Positions 23,808 through 31,568 of a stretch of 64,000 nucleotides of DNA are shown one piece after another; position 1 is the stretch's first letter; each line of letters opens with the position of its first letter. A model generated the notes under the pieces. That model was not told the DNA's origin, did not search any database, and saw nothing but the letters and a program-made list of their open reading frames with translations. The stretch is taken from the NCBI GenBank assembly GCA_017654935.2, contig CM065699.1, forward strand, positions 39,245,950-39,309,949, written 5' to 3'. Source of the stretch: Phymorhynchus buccinoides. Lineage: Eukaryota > Mollusca > Gastropoda > Neogastropoda > Raphitomidae. The position numbers and the translations under genes were made by a program.

Positions 23808-26800
23808 TGAAATTCCTGATTAAAATCCCGAAATACTTACACGGTGTATGGCTGGTAAAGAAATGAAATGCGACTTCAGGTCTCAATACACACTGATGAT
23901 GCGTCTCTGCAGTTGGACCGGAGAAAATATCACTGCCCGTACCTGTGTAGGCTGCCCGCAGTTCCTCATAGAGATACCTATCAGCAGAAATCAGCATATT
24001 GGTTAGCTAGTTCGTTTAGTCGTTTATAGTCATGTCAACAGCTATGGCTACCTCAGGACTGTCACCGTGTATCAAACCGCGTATTACAAAACAATACATC
24101 AATGTACAGTGGAACCTCCCTTTATAAGACAACCCCCCCCCCCCTGTCACCGTTATAAGACTCCCTCCAACATAAGACCTACTTCTCTGAGACATTGCTC
24201 TTTTTTGTAAGTATTAAAATTACCTATCTTATACAACTTCCTCCCATTTGAAAACCTCATTTTGGATGATTTTTTTAAGGTCTTATAAGGGAGGTTCCAC
24301 TGTATTACAAAACACACATCAATGTACTGTGGAACCTCCCTTATAAGACCCCCCATTATAAGACTCCCTCCCACATAAGACCTACTTCTCCGAGACATTG
24401 CCTTTCTTTGTAAGTATTAAAATTACCTACCTTACATAACTGCCTCCCGTTTAACACTATTGTGACTGACGCTGCCTCAGCCTATTCTCAGTGCAGGCCC
24501 GAGCCTGCCGCGGTACTACTCAGAGAAATTGGGTGGTTGTAAACAAACGCGTCTTACGTAGCTGAATGATGTCCTTTTGCGACCAAATTTTGGTTACTTA
24601 CTGAAAAAAGCTGTTTAATTCGCATATGTAATTTATAAGTTGATAGGAATAACGCTTTTTACATGCCGACTTAAAAAACTGGAACGATTCATTGTTTACA
24701 TGCAGTCTGTTTACCCTGGCCTCCCACGACCAACAGACTCAGTCTCTTGACTTGTCGAAGCCACAGGCACACTGTCACTAGTTTCACAATCATCCTCACT
24801 ACTTTCGTCGCTTTCAGAGTCAGAAAAAACAAATTCTGGGTCCCTGTCGTCAGGTTCATCCAAGTCAAGCAGTTGAAGAATCTCCTCTCTCGTAAGACTT
24901 CATTTATATGCCATTTTTCATCACTAATTGCTGTCAAATTGTACATCGAAAGCAAGGGAATTCGAGAAACGGAAGTAATCGAACAAGGGAAACAACTCAC
25001 AGAACGAACTGTGTTCTGTACTGGAAAATAACACACGAGTTTTGTACCTTATACCGTGATCCTACTGTAGTCGCGACCCGTCCACACAGAATGTACTGCA
25101 GTTCCTACTAAAGTTGCGACCCGCCACCAATGTGTTAAGACCTCATTTTGGATGATTTTTTTTAAGGTCCTATAAGAGAGGCTCCACTGCATCTTACCAA
25201 TGTTCAACTACCTGAAAATATGACACACACACAAAACCCCCCAAAAAAACATAGAACAATTCATAGTGTGACACCTGCATCATTGTAATCTAGAGCACTA
25301 ACAGGTCTGCGCGTTGGTTCGGTACGTGCTTGAAATCGTAGAGATTGTAGATAAATCACGTCATGCTTACGTAATTTGTTTCCAATGCCTTAAGGGGTAC
25401 GCAACCCCCCTTAGTACTCTAGTCCTAGTACATTGGTGCTGACATTTAGTTAATCATTTACAGTACAAAATGAGAAAAAAACATTTTCAGGCCAAGTGAA
25501 AATTTACTTTACAGAATAAAATGACAAAAACATTTTCGGGCTAAGTTAAAATGTATTTAAGATGATCACCCAAAACACAACACTGTTCATTGCAAGCTGT
25601 CGTATTGATTACAACACTTCATCAGGCTTCGTGATCAATCGATCACCAAAAACACAACACTGTTCATTGCAAGCTGTCGTATTGATTACAACACTTCATC
25701 AGGCTTCGTGATCAATCGATCACCCAAAACACAGCACTGTTCATTGCAAGCTGTCGTATTGATTACAACACTTCATCAGGCTTCGTGATCAATCGATCAC
25801 CCAAAACACAACACTGTTCATTGCAAGCTGTCGTATTGATTACAACACTTCATCAGGCTTCGTGATCAATCGATCACCCAAAACACAACACTGTTCATTG
25901 CAAGCTTTCGTATTCATTACAACACTTCATCAGGCTTCATGATCAATCGACTGCACTTACACATCAAATACCAGCAATTTATAGGCAGGAAAAAAGAGGG
26001 GCCTATCAATACTAAGTTAAAATGTATGAATGAAAAAGAAAAAGTGCAATGAGAATGCATGCATGAAAGTTGGACGGAAAATTGTTTTTGTTATGCCAAT
26101 TCAAAGAGAGTCTGTAAGTACTAAGCCACTCACAAGAGAAACGCTCTGCGGGCCACTATCTCAGCATGGCTGTCATTCACCATGTCCCCCGTGGTCGACA
26201 TCTTGGACTGCCCCAGACATTTCGTCCCGGTACCCAGGGAAACCACTTTTAAATCTGGATAATGACGGACGAAAAAATAAAAAAAAAAGGAAAAAAAAAT
26301 AAACTTTTAATTAAGAAAAATGGATTTTAACCCTTTTCCCTACCTGCTCATGTGACTGTTATGGGAAGTGTGATGTCATTGATGATGTCAAAACGTTTGA
26401 GGTCATAGTCCTACTAGGCTAGATCCTGGGGCGAGTTTCACAAGGGCTAACGTTTCGTCGCGCTCGCTCAAATCGGCAAAAACGGTCTAAGAAACACCCT
26501 TCGTTTGCCGATAGTTCGCATGGCGTTTTGCTCTCAGTCAAAAAGTGACAAGCGGCGAACTATCCGAAACTAGTAGGGGGTGAATACAGTTCTTGTTGTT
26601 GATTGGTCCATTACAGTTTGCTTAAAATAATTTTTTTTTTTTAACAATCAGACAAGAGCTTGTAATATTCTTCGGCAAACGCTTTCTAAAGTGTTTCTTA
26701 GGCCCCGTTTGCCGTGAGCGTTATTTGCGCGGAGACCGTTATTTAGAGAAACTAGCCCCTGGAATGCTAGTTTTTATTTTAGACAAGTCAGGAAAGATAT

Positions 26801-29428
26801 AATCGTTAGACCATTTTCCTAAGATTGATTCTAACGGGTCTCCCATCAATTTTTACAGATATTTTCCCAATAGAAATGAATATTTCTCCAGCAGTCAAGG
26901 GGATAACAATAACAGACATAAAAAACAAACCCACCAAAAAACCATCTTGATTATTAATAAAATGAATACATTGCTTTTAGTATGTATGTGAAAGCCACCG
27001 AGGTTAATATTTTTTCTTTGCTTGAACTTTGTTTAAACTTTAATGGGTTGGCATGTGTTGCCCTCGTAAGCAAGTAGGGCTCTACACATAAATTTCTTCT
27101 TCTTCTTCTTTTTCTTCTTTTCAGTCTCCTTAACTCATTTGCATCGCAACGATTTTGATTTATTAAAAAAACTCACAAATCACTCCAGCCATACACACAA
27201 ACAAAACTGACATAAACGAAAGGAGAAATGAAAGAAGATTATGGGTTTTTACTTCAGGTCTTTATATAGAAAAACTATCTACAAAAATTGGTTTCCCCAC
27301 AACAAACCACTACAAAAGCAAAGTCAGTGGCAAAATTGTGGTCTAAGGGAGCGAAGTGAGGTTAGAAGTGACCAAGGTATGGTGTGCACACAGATTTACT
27401 TCTCTTGAAGCAAATGCATGAAAATGACAGCAATCTATTAATTCCGGACATTTATGATCGGAACAACTTGAACGAGTTAAAGGTCATCAGGTTGAAGAGT
27501 CGGCTGATGTATGGGTAGTAAATAGAAAATAATAGGGTCATACAAAAAGTCAAGCCACGGATGACACAGTGGAGTACACTTAACAGGGGACAAAGACTTT
27601 TTTGTGCGTTAACCAGTATTTTATATCAGGATCAGGATCAGGATCAGTATATCGCAGGTGCCAATACTGGCAATAGTCGCGACAGAACTAGGAGGGCGCA
27701 TGTACATACAGAAAACATAGAAAGGAAAGACCTAAAGCTTGCACTGGGTTAAGACCATTAAACCCCCCAGTTCAGCCGGGAAGGAACAGGCCCCACTTCC
27801 AGCAACAAGCGGGGGAGGGGGGAGGAGAAGGGGGAGGGGGGGAGGGGGGATCTAATTTTAGTGGTCAGTTGGGGCAGGTTCAGATGGAGATCTGATCAGC
27901 GCTGATGTAAATGCGCTGATGGAGCCTGCGTTGACGGTGGCCTCACTCAACTTGTTCCACTCTGCAGCAGTCCGCACGAAGAAAGAGCTACGATATTGCT
28001 CTATTTGACATTCTTGGACACGAAATCCATGCGAGTGGTTGATGACCTGTTGTTGGAGGATGTCTGTGGACTGGAAGCCCTCATACTCAGGCATGGAAAT
28101 TGTCAGAGACAAAAAACTCTGAAAAGCCCCCCAATTGAAGTATTTAGTAACAAAAACGAAGTATTTAGTAACAATTTATTTTCTTTTTTTCGCGGAAATC
28201 CGCACAGTCGCTCACAATTCCCATGCCTGATACTGCTGGGTTGGATCCTGCGACGCTTTGTATTTGCTGGAGCGAGAAACATTTCTGCTGGGAGTGCAGG
28301 AAGTATTACACACTAAGTAATAATAAAGAGGGGCTTCGTCAGATCAAACAGATCTTTGTGTGTTAACCAATATTTCATGTTATCCAGTTTTGTGGTAAGA
28401 GTACTCCACTGTAGCAAACTTCAAGTACTAAGGGTCAGGGCACACACACACACACATTAGATCGGCAATCCTCAAGTTCTGTGAGGAAACCCCAAACACT
28501 TCTAATAAGAAATAATAATAATAATAATCAGGAAACTTTATATGGCGCCCATCCTACTATGCAGGCTACAGGGCGCTTTACACAGAATTGAAAATAGAAT
28601 AAAAACATGAAACAAAAATCAAATAACATGAGCAGACAAAACAATACCGGTCAGACTTCGGTTGGCCGGTAAAAATGCACATAACAATCAGCGGACGGGA
28701 TTGCGCATGAGTCTCCACGTGTAATAAACGCATTGAGTTGCTTTGCAACATTATGCGCTATATAAGCATTATTAATTATTATTTATTATTATTAATAAGA
28801 ACACTCTTTCATATTTCTTACTTCTAGATTTTTTTTAAGGTCGACGAAAATGGTCTTTTACGTCCTCTTGGTCTGAATCAGACACATATGGGACATTTGT
28901 AAATACAAATATGGTGGGAACAATACTGGAGGCAATGCCTGGAGGCAGTACGAAACCAGTAAAGTCCCGATTAAACCTCATTGGCTATGGCACCGCCACA
29001 AGTACATGTGTATTGATTTTTTATAAGGTACAGTGTAACCTCCCTTATAAGACCTTCAAAAATCTTCCAAAATGAGGTCTTATAAGAGAGGGATCTTATA
29101 AGGGAGGTAATTTTAATACTTACAAAGAAGGGCAATGTCTCAGAGAAGTAGGTCTTATGTGGGAGGGAGTCTTATAATGGGAGGTCTTATAAGGGAGGTT
29201 CCACTGTACTAGGTATTAGGTACTTTATAGTCACGGAGGCGTCTGTGAAATTCGGGTTACCTGGAGAGCGCGTCGCAGCCAGAGGCGCGCCACCAACTTT
29301 TGCTATGCATGCAATTTTTGTGACTGATGAGAAAGGAAAGTTGGGGGGGGGGGATAAATGTTGACCAAATGACAACTTTTTCATTGCCACTGGGTTTAAC
29401 GTGTGCTGAGTGCATGGGCACACACACG

Positions 29429-29459
<31 letters not shown>

Positions 29460-30364
29460 TCCACGTTCAGGCCATAAGGCCTAGTGCAAAGTGAGAGGAA
29501 AAATCCCCTGCACCCAGGTTCGAACTCGGGTTTACTTGACACAAGGCGAACGCCTTACCTCTGTGCCACTCTACACTAAGGATTCCGCATGGGTTTCCGC
29601 GCGGAACTTCCACATATATCTGCTAAGGACTGATATTTACATACTTGCATAAATTTACATAAATGCTTCATTTCGTCAACGACCTCATAGACATCAAAGT
29701 GGAACAGTTTCTCCTCCCTGGCAACACCCGCACTAGGTCAAATCACTCATTCAAATACAGTCAAATCACAACAAGAACAAACACTTTCAAATACAGCTTT
29801 TTTCCCAGAACTATCCCAGTTTGGAATTCTCTTCCAGCAACAGCAGCTGAGGCTCCCTCCTTGGTATCTTTCAAGAGGGAGCTCAACAACTTGTCTTTCT
29901 AATCTCTGACTAGGGGGCCATAGATCAAAGTAGTGGTAAATGAAGGGCAGGAGCTGTGCCGGTCGGGGTTTGGCCCCGGGGACCACTACGGTATACTGTG
30001 AACAAAGGTGTATGGTCCACCACCCCCCTCCACACACACATACACACAATTTATTTTTGTTTTGTTTTTTCCACACACACTTTGCCCCCAATTAGTTTTC
30101 TTATTATGTTATTTTCCGCATTGCGCAACCTCTTAAGTCACTGTAATGTCTACTGAGACGGCGTGACATGAACTTATTGAAGAATTGAAGACTGGGTAAG
30201 GGCTTTGCTAATTATTGCTGACCTGAGTTTTTCTGAAGCACCACAGCAGCCAGCAAAGTCCACTCTTGTCCTTCCTGGGGTTTCCCTTTCCTTGGCAAGT
30301 GGGCGTAGTGGGCGTAGCACAGTTGAGCCACTCTGTCCGCGAAATCTGTTGCACTTTCCATCAT
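10607..30364 (-). CDS. ADAT1: tRNA-specific adenosine deaminase 1 (ADAT1), complete gene
   Basis: Eight coding exons on the minus strand: 30364-30223, 26254-26134, 23977-23841, 21591-20130, 17212-16980, 14063-13961, 11590-11504 and 10763-10607. All junction phases agree, giving 2442 coding bases (813 residues plus stop). ADAT1 converts A37 to inosine in tRNA-Ala. Seen: [15 protein letters not shown] and EWTLLAAVV at the N-terminus; [12 protein letters not shown]; the catalytic HAE in [11 protein letters not shown]; the first zinc Cys in [21 protein letters not shown]; the second zinc Cys in [11 protein letters not shown]; and the C-terminal [15 protein letters not shown] and HYQFT. The human protein is about 500 residues. 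The excess is a roughly 400-residue acidic, repetitive insertion between the two zinc Cys. Start chosen at the first Met of MMES, which aligns with the family N-terminus. Confidence 0.93.
10764..11503 (-). other. ADAT1 intron 7
   Basis: Short intron with poly-T/poly-A runs (11061-11070, 11255-11290) and a (TA)n at 11170-11182. No further exon recognised. Confidence 0.5.
11504..11590 (-). CDS. ADAT1: ADAT1 exon 7
   Basis: 87 bases between acceptor catttcag and donor gtgagt. Encodes [20 protein letters not shown], corresponding to the SQISK-type helix of the family. Phases on both sides fit exons 6 and 8. Confidence 0.88.
11805..11990. repeat. Dispersed repeat, near-identical copy at 28845-29002
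   Basis: From CCTCTTGGTCTGAATCAGAC to AAAGTCCCGATT the two copies are almost identical. This copy has about 50 extra bases, including the palindrome CCGAGGCGGTAACCACGCCTCGG, inserted before AAACCTCAT. No ORF. Confidence 0.7.
12289..12827. mobile_element. piggyBac-like element with retained promoter and first coding exon
   Basis: TTAACTCTTCTACTACCAAG at left and the inverse GTAGTAGAAGAGTTAA at right; TTAA on both edges; 539 bp. On the minus strand it holds ETS/NRF1/YY1-like promoter motifs (ACTTCCG, TGCGCAG, GCCATCTT), an ATG at 12588 and an open exon to a consensus donor. The transposase body is absent. Confidence 0.75.
12429..12588 (-). pseudogene. Orphan first coding exon inside TTAA element
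   Basis: Begins [11 protein letters not shown]. It encodes 53 residues, acidic then a predicted short helix ([20 protein letters not shown]), and ends at donor gtaaat. Its position inside a TTAA-flanked element suggests the N-terminal exon of a lost transposase or passenger gene. I do not recognise the family. Confidence 0.5.
12903..13557. repeat. 59-bp tandem array, 11 copies
   Basis: The unit (AAAAGGCAGGAGAATGGACC...GATGACGGTAAGCAAAGG) starts at 12903, 12962, 13021 and so on to 13491, with one copy 2 bases short. The same unit is present once, inverted, in dispersed elements near 15480, 54590 and 61860. The array is therefore an internal expansion of that element, whose remainder follows at 13556-13610. 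It creates long meaningless minus-strand ORFs. Confidence 0.9.
13611..13670. repeat. Poly-G tracts
   Basis: Two G runs (about 19 and 15 bases) separated by a short spacer; G-quadruplex prone and likely length-unstable. Confidence 0.8.
13687..13870. repeat. Dispersed repeat, inverted copy at 52731-52890
   Basis: Shares GTGTCAGACCAA, ACACCAAGGCTACATCAAAA and AGCTCCTAGCATGACATCAT with the reverse complement of 52731-52890. Non-coding. Confidence 0.65.
13961..14063 (-). CDS. ADAT1: ADAT1 exon 6
   Basis: 103 bases between acceptor gttggcag and donor gtctgt. Encodes [19 protein letters not shown] and LQGFTKK, equivalent to the ISW...NG.PQGTTKK block of ADAT1. Confidence 0.9.
14116..14789. mobile_element. 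TTAA-type MITE (CCCTTTCGCCGCC family) carrying a nested element
   Basis: Left end TTAACCCTTTCGCCGCCAGC is intact. The right end GGCGGCGAATGGGTTCTC has lost its TTAA. The interior matches the 10240 copy except for a 433-bp insertion at 14234. Confidence 0.8.
14234..14666. mobile_element. Harbinger-like MITE with TTA duplication, nested
   Basis: Left end AGGGCTTCGCACACTAGC and inverted right end GCTAGTGTACGAAGGCCT, bounded by TTA at 14231-14233 and 14667-14669. Removing the element and one TTA restores GGCCTATCCTTACCTCCC exactly as in the empty copies at 10240 and 16529. A 3-bp TTA duplication is the PIF/Harbinger hallmark. Confidence 0.87.
14815..15060. repeat. CA-rich tract and LINE 3'-tail-like segment
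   Basis: CA-rich 14815-14960. Then CTGTGCCGGTCGGGGTTTG...CCCCGGG, also present downstream of the LINE end at 29945-29995, so probably a LINE 3' UTR remnant. Confidence 0.5.
15265..15700 (+). repeat. Dispersed (AAG)n-tailed element with 59-bp unit
   Basis: Runs from the TTTCATAAAA...GTTCC(A/C)CC start, partly duplicated, through CTTCCTCTAATCTG and CCCATTCTCCTGCCTT to GGGAACGCAGAAGAAG. The same order occurs at 54525-54790 and (truncated) 61780-61925. The (AAG) tail suggests a SINE-like element. Confidence 0.65.
16044..16117. mobile_element. TTAA-type MITE fragment, CTCATTTGCATCGC family
   Basis: Left end with TTAACTCATTC, ending after CACACAAACTAA. The rest is deleted. Confidence 0.65.
16179..16490. 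repeat. 38-bp tandem array, about 8 copies
   Basis: The unit AAAAAGGAAGTTCCGTTTTC plus TAATATTTGTCAAACAAG repeats with almost no divergence, implying recent expansion or homogenisation. It lies inside ADAT1 intron 5. Confidence 0.92.
16529..16775. mobile_element. TTAA-type MITE, CCCTTTCGCCGCC family, complete
   Basis: TTAACCCTTTCGCCGCCAGC left, GGCGGTGAAAGGGTTAA right, 247 bp. It is a second empty-site reference for the insertion at 14234. Confidence 0.85.
16980..17212 (-). CDS. ADAT1: ADAT1 exon 5
   Basis: 233 bases between acceptor attgccag and donor gtgagt. Starts [17 protein letters not shown], matching the conserved block after the second zinc Cys, then a Gly/Ser/Ala-rich variable stretch. 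The opposite strand is His-rich by chance. Confidence 0.9.
17384..17484. repeat. 33-bp tandem repeat, 3 copies
   Basis: CTTCAATTTTGACTTGCCA(G/T/C)AT repeats three times in ADAT1 intron 4 (minus-strand gene). Confidence 0.8.
17833..18234. mobile_element. TTAA-type MITE, CTCATTTGCATCGC family, complete
   Basis: TTAA at both ends; left TTCACATCGCAACGATTTTG, right CGACTTGAATGAGTTAA. About 402 bp. Confidence 0.8.
18459..18725. mobile_element. Fold-back element with telomere-like core
   Basis: Inverted ends CTATGAAATATTTACCTCT (18459-18477) and AGAGGTAAAAATCTCATAG (18707-18725). Inside, at 18529-18556, is CTAACCCTAACCCTAACCC-type sequence. Confidence 0.7.
18780..19240. repeat. Dispersed repeat, inverted copy at 50540-51120
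   Basis: Shares GGCTTATCAGACTCAAACTG, TCTCTCTTAA and CCTGGACCCCTGCCTTTCAG with the reverse complement of 50540-51120. A short piece recurs at 16849-16911. Confidence 0.7.
19393..19958. mobile_element. Mariner-type MITE, CAGACAAACC family
   Basis: TACAGACAAACCTCTATTTT left, inverse AATAGGGGTTTGTCTGTA right, TA on both sides; 566 bp. Located in ADAT1 intron 4. No transposase frame recognised. Confidence 0.82.
20130..21591 (-). CDS. ADAT1: ADAT1 exon 4, giant exon with repeat insertion
   Basis: 1462 bases between acceptor ttgtcag and donor gtatgg. It opens with CGDASIFP, then a low-complexity acidic region of about 400 residues, then [29 protein letters not shown] and [19 protein letters not shown]. 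In the insertion, two back-to-back 45-residue units (NADKETL...DSDYGV) and two longer upstream relatives (about 52 residues) end in KDSDY(G/R)V. The insertion has no tell-tale stop and is bracketed by conserved catalytic blocks, so it is probably translated as a disordered loop. Confidence 0.92.
21715..22393. mobile_element. CAGACCTGTTTAC element split by a TTAA element
   Basis: Ends CAGACCTGTTTACC and GTAAACAGGTCTG, inverted. Flanked by exact 6-bp duplications ACAATG (21709-21714, 22394-22399). A TTAA element (21859-22331) is inserted inside. The intact relative is at 53516-53716. Confidence 0.8.
21859..22331. mobile_element. TTAA-type element, CTCTTTCTATAC family, nested
   Basis: TTAACTCTTTCTATACTAAC left and GGAATGAGTTAA right. 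Its removal rejoins the two halves of the CAGACCTGTTTAC element as seen in the uninterrupted copy at 53516. No clear coding content. Confidence 0.78.
22951..23534. mobile_element. hAT-like element with 5-bp duplication
   Basis: CAGGGTTCCCACCC left, GTGGGAACCCTG right, flanked by exact CCTGG at 22946-22950 and 23535-23539. It carries a minus-strand zinc-finger exon remnant. Interior rich in (C/T)ATAAGGAC motifs. Confidence 0.8.
23005..23229 (-). pseudogene. hAT transposase N-terminal zinc-finger fragment
   Basis: Reads [20 protein letters not shown], then [20 protein letters not shown]. This matches the WL.D..YK.WL ... C..C......MG..AL layout of the finger at the N-terminus of hAT-type transposases. 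The His pair is missing and the frame stops early (PYEK stop), so it is broken. Confidence 0.65.
23761..23802. repeat. (GA)n microsatellite
   Basis: About 20 GA units next to ADAT1 exon 3. Confidence 0.9.
23841..23977 (-). CDS. ADAT1: ADAT1 exon 3
   Basis: 137 bases between acceptor gctgatag and donor gtaagt. Encodes [13 protein letters not shown] through [11 protein letters not shown]. The Cys codon of PCGDAS is split, T|GT, with the next exon. Confidence 0.92.
24105..24304. mobile_element. Mariner-type MITE, CAGTGGAACC family, copy 2
   Basis: TA-flanked CAGTGGAACCTCCCTTTATA left, inverse GGGAGGTTCCACTGTA right. Shares its left flank (TATTACAAAACA...CATCAATGTA) with the next copy, so element and flank were tandemly duplicated. 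Confidence 0.85.
24451..25138. mobile_element. piggyBac-like element with transposase N-terminal remnant, nested
   Basis: TTAACACTATTGTGAC left, CCAATGTGTTAA right; TTAA duplicated; 688 bp. On the minus strand (about 24900-24715) one frame reads [19 protein letters not shown] and [14 protein letters not shown], then GRGRPG before a GTAAAC donor. This acidic region resembles the N-terminus of piggyBac transposases. Confidence 0.75.
24715..24900 (-). pseudogene. piggyBac transposase acidic N-terminus fragment
   Basis: Asp/Glu/Ser-rich stretch [15 protein letters not shown] ending in VGRGRPG. The frame has a stop just upstream, and an ATG in another frame (MKSYERG) suggests a 1-base slip in the GAGAGAG run. 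No DDD catalytic domain follows. Confidence 0.6.
25564..25955. repeat. 77-bp tandem array, 5 copies
   Basis: The unit beginning GATCACC(C/A)AAAACACAAC starts at 25564, 25641, 25718, 25795 and 25872. Copies are nearly identical. It lies in ADAT1 intron 2, close to exon 2. Confidence 0.9.
26134..26254 (-). CDS. ADAT1: ADAT1 exon 2 with catalytic HAE
   Basis: 121 bases between acceptor tatccag and donor gtgagt. Encodes [18 protein letters not shown] and [13 protein letters not shown]. The His is a zinc ligand and the Glu is the proton shuttle of the deaminase fold. Confidence 0.92.
26426..26761. mobile_element. TIR element, CTGGGGCGAGTTTC family
   Basis: Left CTGGGGCGAGTTTCACAAG, right inverse GAGAAACTAGCCCCTG. 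The body is CpG-rich with many GTTTGCCG/CGGCAAAC motifs. No clean target duplication found. Confidence 0.55.
27130..27480. mobile_element. TTAA-type MITE, CTCATTTGCATCGC family, complete
   Basis: TTAACTCATTTGCATCGCAA left, GAACAACTTGAACGAGTTAA right; 351 bp. Best-preserved ends of this family in the window. Confidence 0.85.
27858..28086 (-). pseudogene. LINE ORF C-terminal fragment
   Basis: Minus-strand reading [19 protein letters not shown] with the downstream ISAFTSAL block is the terminal SFF.RT...WN.L motif of CR1/jockey-type LINE ORF2 proteins. Interrupted at 28087 by a small TIR element. Confidence 0.7.
28087..28229. mobile_element. Short CAGGCATGG...AATT TIR element, 5-bp duplication
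   Basis: CAGGCATGGAAATTGTCAG left, inverse CAATTCCCATGCCTG right, flanked by exact ATACT on both sides. 143 bp. Same termini as the larger element at 51777-52432. Inserted into a LINE fragment. Confidence 0.72.
28449..28830. repeat. Dispersed repeat, related copy at 56510-56650
   Basis: Shares CAATCCTCAAGTTC, GCGGA(C/T)GGGATT and TTTCTTACTTC with 56510-56650. This copy is interrupted by a segment with GGCGCCC...GGGCGCTTTACACAG and ends in (ATT)n. Confidence 0.6.
28845..29002. repeat. Dispersed repeat, near-identical copy at 11805-11990
   Basis: See the partner at 11805. This copy lacks the roughly 50-base palindromic insert and so represents the uninterrupted form. Confidence 0.7.
29029..29208. 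mobile_element. Mariner-type MITE, CAGTGGAACC family, copy 4
   Basis: TACAGTGTAACCTCCCTTAT left, GGGAGGTTCCACTGTA right, TA-flanked, 180 bp. Opposite internal orientation to copy 1. Confidence 0.85.
29400..29580 (-). repeat. tRNA-derived SINE
   Basis: On the minus strand: TGGCACAGAGG (A-box-like), GAGTTCGAACC (B box), then a central block TTCGGATGAGACGATAAACC and GAGGTCCCGTGTG. The same central block occurs in the SINE at 41675. A pol III tRNA-like head plus a shared central domain fits a domain-containing SINE family. Confidence 0.7.
29660..29902 (+). pseudogene. LINE ORF C-terminal fragment
   Basis: Reads [20 protein letters not shown] and [12 protein letters not shown] then [11 protein letters not shown], the C-terminal end of a jockey/CR1-type LINE ORF2. 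3' UTR-like GTGCCGGTCGGGG follows. Confidence 0.8.
30223..30364 (-). CDS. ADAT1: ADAT1 coding exon 1
   Basis: Begins MMESATDF and includes [18 protein letters not shown], the ADAT1 N-terminal signature. Donor gtcagc after AACTCAG, phase 1. A splice acceptor (gttacag) lies 26 bases upstream of the ATG, so a 5' UTR exon probably precedes it. A (CA)n microsatellite sits just beyond. Confidence 0.9.
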
Positions 30365-30443
30365 TTGGAACTTGTTCAGTGGAACCAATCCTGTAACATG
30401 TTGAAAGTTTTTTTTTGTTTTTTTGCTTTTGTTGATATTGTTG

Positions 30444-30445
<2 letters not shown>

Positions 30446-30494
<49 letters not shown>

Positions 30495-30526
30495 GTCAAG
30501 TCAAAATTATATTTGCAGATGGGAAC

Positions 30527-30574
<48 letters not shown>

Positions 30575-30615
30575 CGTGCGCGCGCGTGTGCGTGCATGTG
30601 TGTGTGTGTTAATGG
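30446..30615. repeat. (TG)n microsatellites
   Basis: Two long TG tracts separated by unique AAGTCAAGTCAAAATTATAT. They lie immediately upstream of the ADAT1 5' exon. Confidence 0.95.
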
Positions 30616-30721
30616 GAATGTTTGTAGTTTTATTTCTTTGTAAAGCGCCATGAATATAATGTTCTAGATATGTGCGCTATATGAGTGCCAATTATTATTA
30701 TTATTGTTATTATTATTATTA

Positions 30722-30890
30722 TGTACTGTATGTTACTGTCTGTAAGACGCACCCCCAAAATTTTAAACTATATTCAGATTTGGTTATGACAGTTTCTTAC
30801 TATATAGTATTAGTCACATTATAAGGTGTAGGGGTTTCAGTCTGGGTGCAAAGTATCGCCTTATGGTCCATAAACTGCAGTATCTACTTA
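30722..30890. mobile_element. Mariner-like MITE relic (TAAGACGCACCCCC type)
   Basis: TCTGTAAGACGCACCCCC left and CGCCTTATGGTCCATAAACTG right form imperfect inverted ends. Related copies at 31569, 57070 and the window end at 63900. Confidence 0.5.
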
Positions 30891-30974
30891 TTAGTTAAAT
30901 TTTTTTATAAGAAAGTATCAATGATTTTTTTGTCATTTTCACATTTCCCCCCCCCAGGCACCCACCCACTTGCT

Positions 30975-31212
30975 ATAGACACACTGACACACCACGATTA
31001 AGTCCCTTTGTTTTTTTCTGGGTAGCAGTGACCCACATACAAATGTCCCCAACTTCAAATTGAGGCTGCTCTTTAAAATGTTTCGGTTTGAATTTGGGGG
31101 CATTTATATGGGAATCAGACCATGTACCAGGTCAAAACAAGATTTCTTTCCAGCTATAAGAGGGAAAACACGTGAAACCCGTGATTTTGACATGTGATCT
31201 GGTGGGTCTTTA
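30975..31212. repeat. Dispersed repeat (CATTTGTATGTGGGTCAC family)
   Basis: Minus-strand copy of a repeat also present at 46165-46330, 52433-52615, 52888-53100 and 53268-53425. Hallmarks: GGGGGCATTTGTATGTGGGT, GAGCAGCCTCAATTTGA and GATCACGTGTCAAAATCAC. Confidence 0.75.
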
Positions 31213-31568
31213 AAACTGAATTGTCCAGACTGTATTTTTTTTTAATATGATTTTCTACAGTATTGAAACATGGTGCAGCTTAGTCTTTCGCGGAAGACTA
31301 TGACTCTCTAGTCTAACTAGGGGGGACATTTGCACTGGCTCTAGTGCTGCAGCCAATGGGATTGGTTGGCCTTTGGGGACCTTCCCCAACGCCAACTCTC
31401 GTCCTCAAATCCCTTTTGGCCAAGAGAGCATGGATGCGCCCTGGGCAAAGCTTCTCCACTAATAAGTTACAAATTGTAGCCCAGCCTGCCGGAATAGCAA
31501 GCTGCCCCCTCTGCTACCTGGCAGCCACTGTCAGAAATGACAGACAGGCAACAACAACTTTCTTATAG

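Larger units (their letters stand above)
24325..25191. mobile_element. Mariner-type MITE, CAGTGGAACC family, copy 3, interrupted
   Basis: Left end TACTGTGGAACCTCCC, degenerate right end GAGGCTCCACTGCA. Split by a TTAA element at 24451-25138. Confidence 0.82.

Noticed and set aside
29400..29580. Functional tRNA gene
   Set aside because: A and B boxes are recognisable but no complete cloverleaf with paired acceptor arm could be drawn, and the sequence continues into a SINE body.
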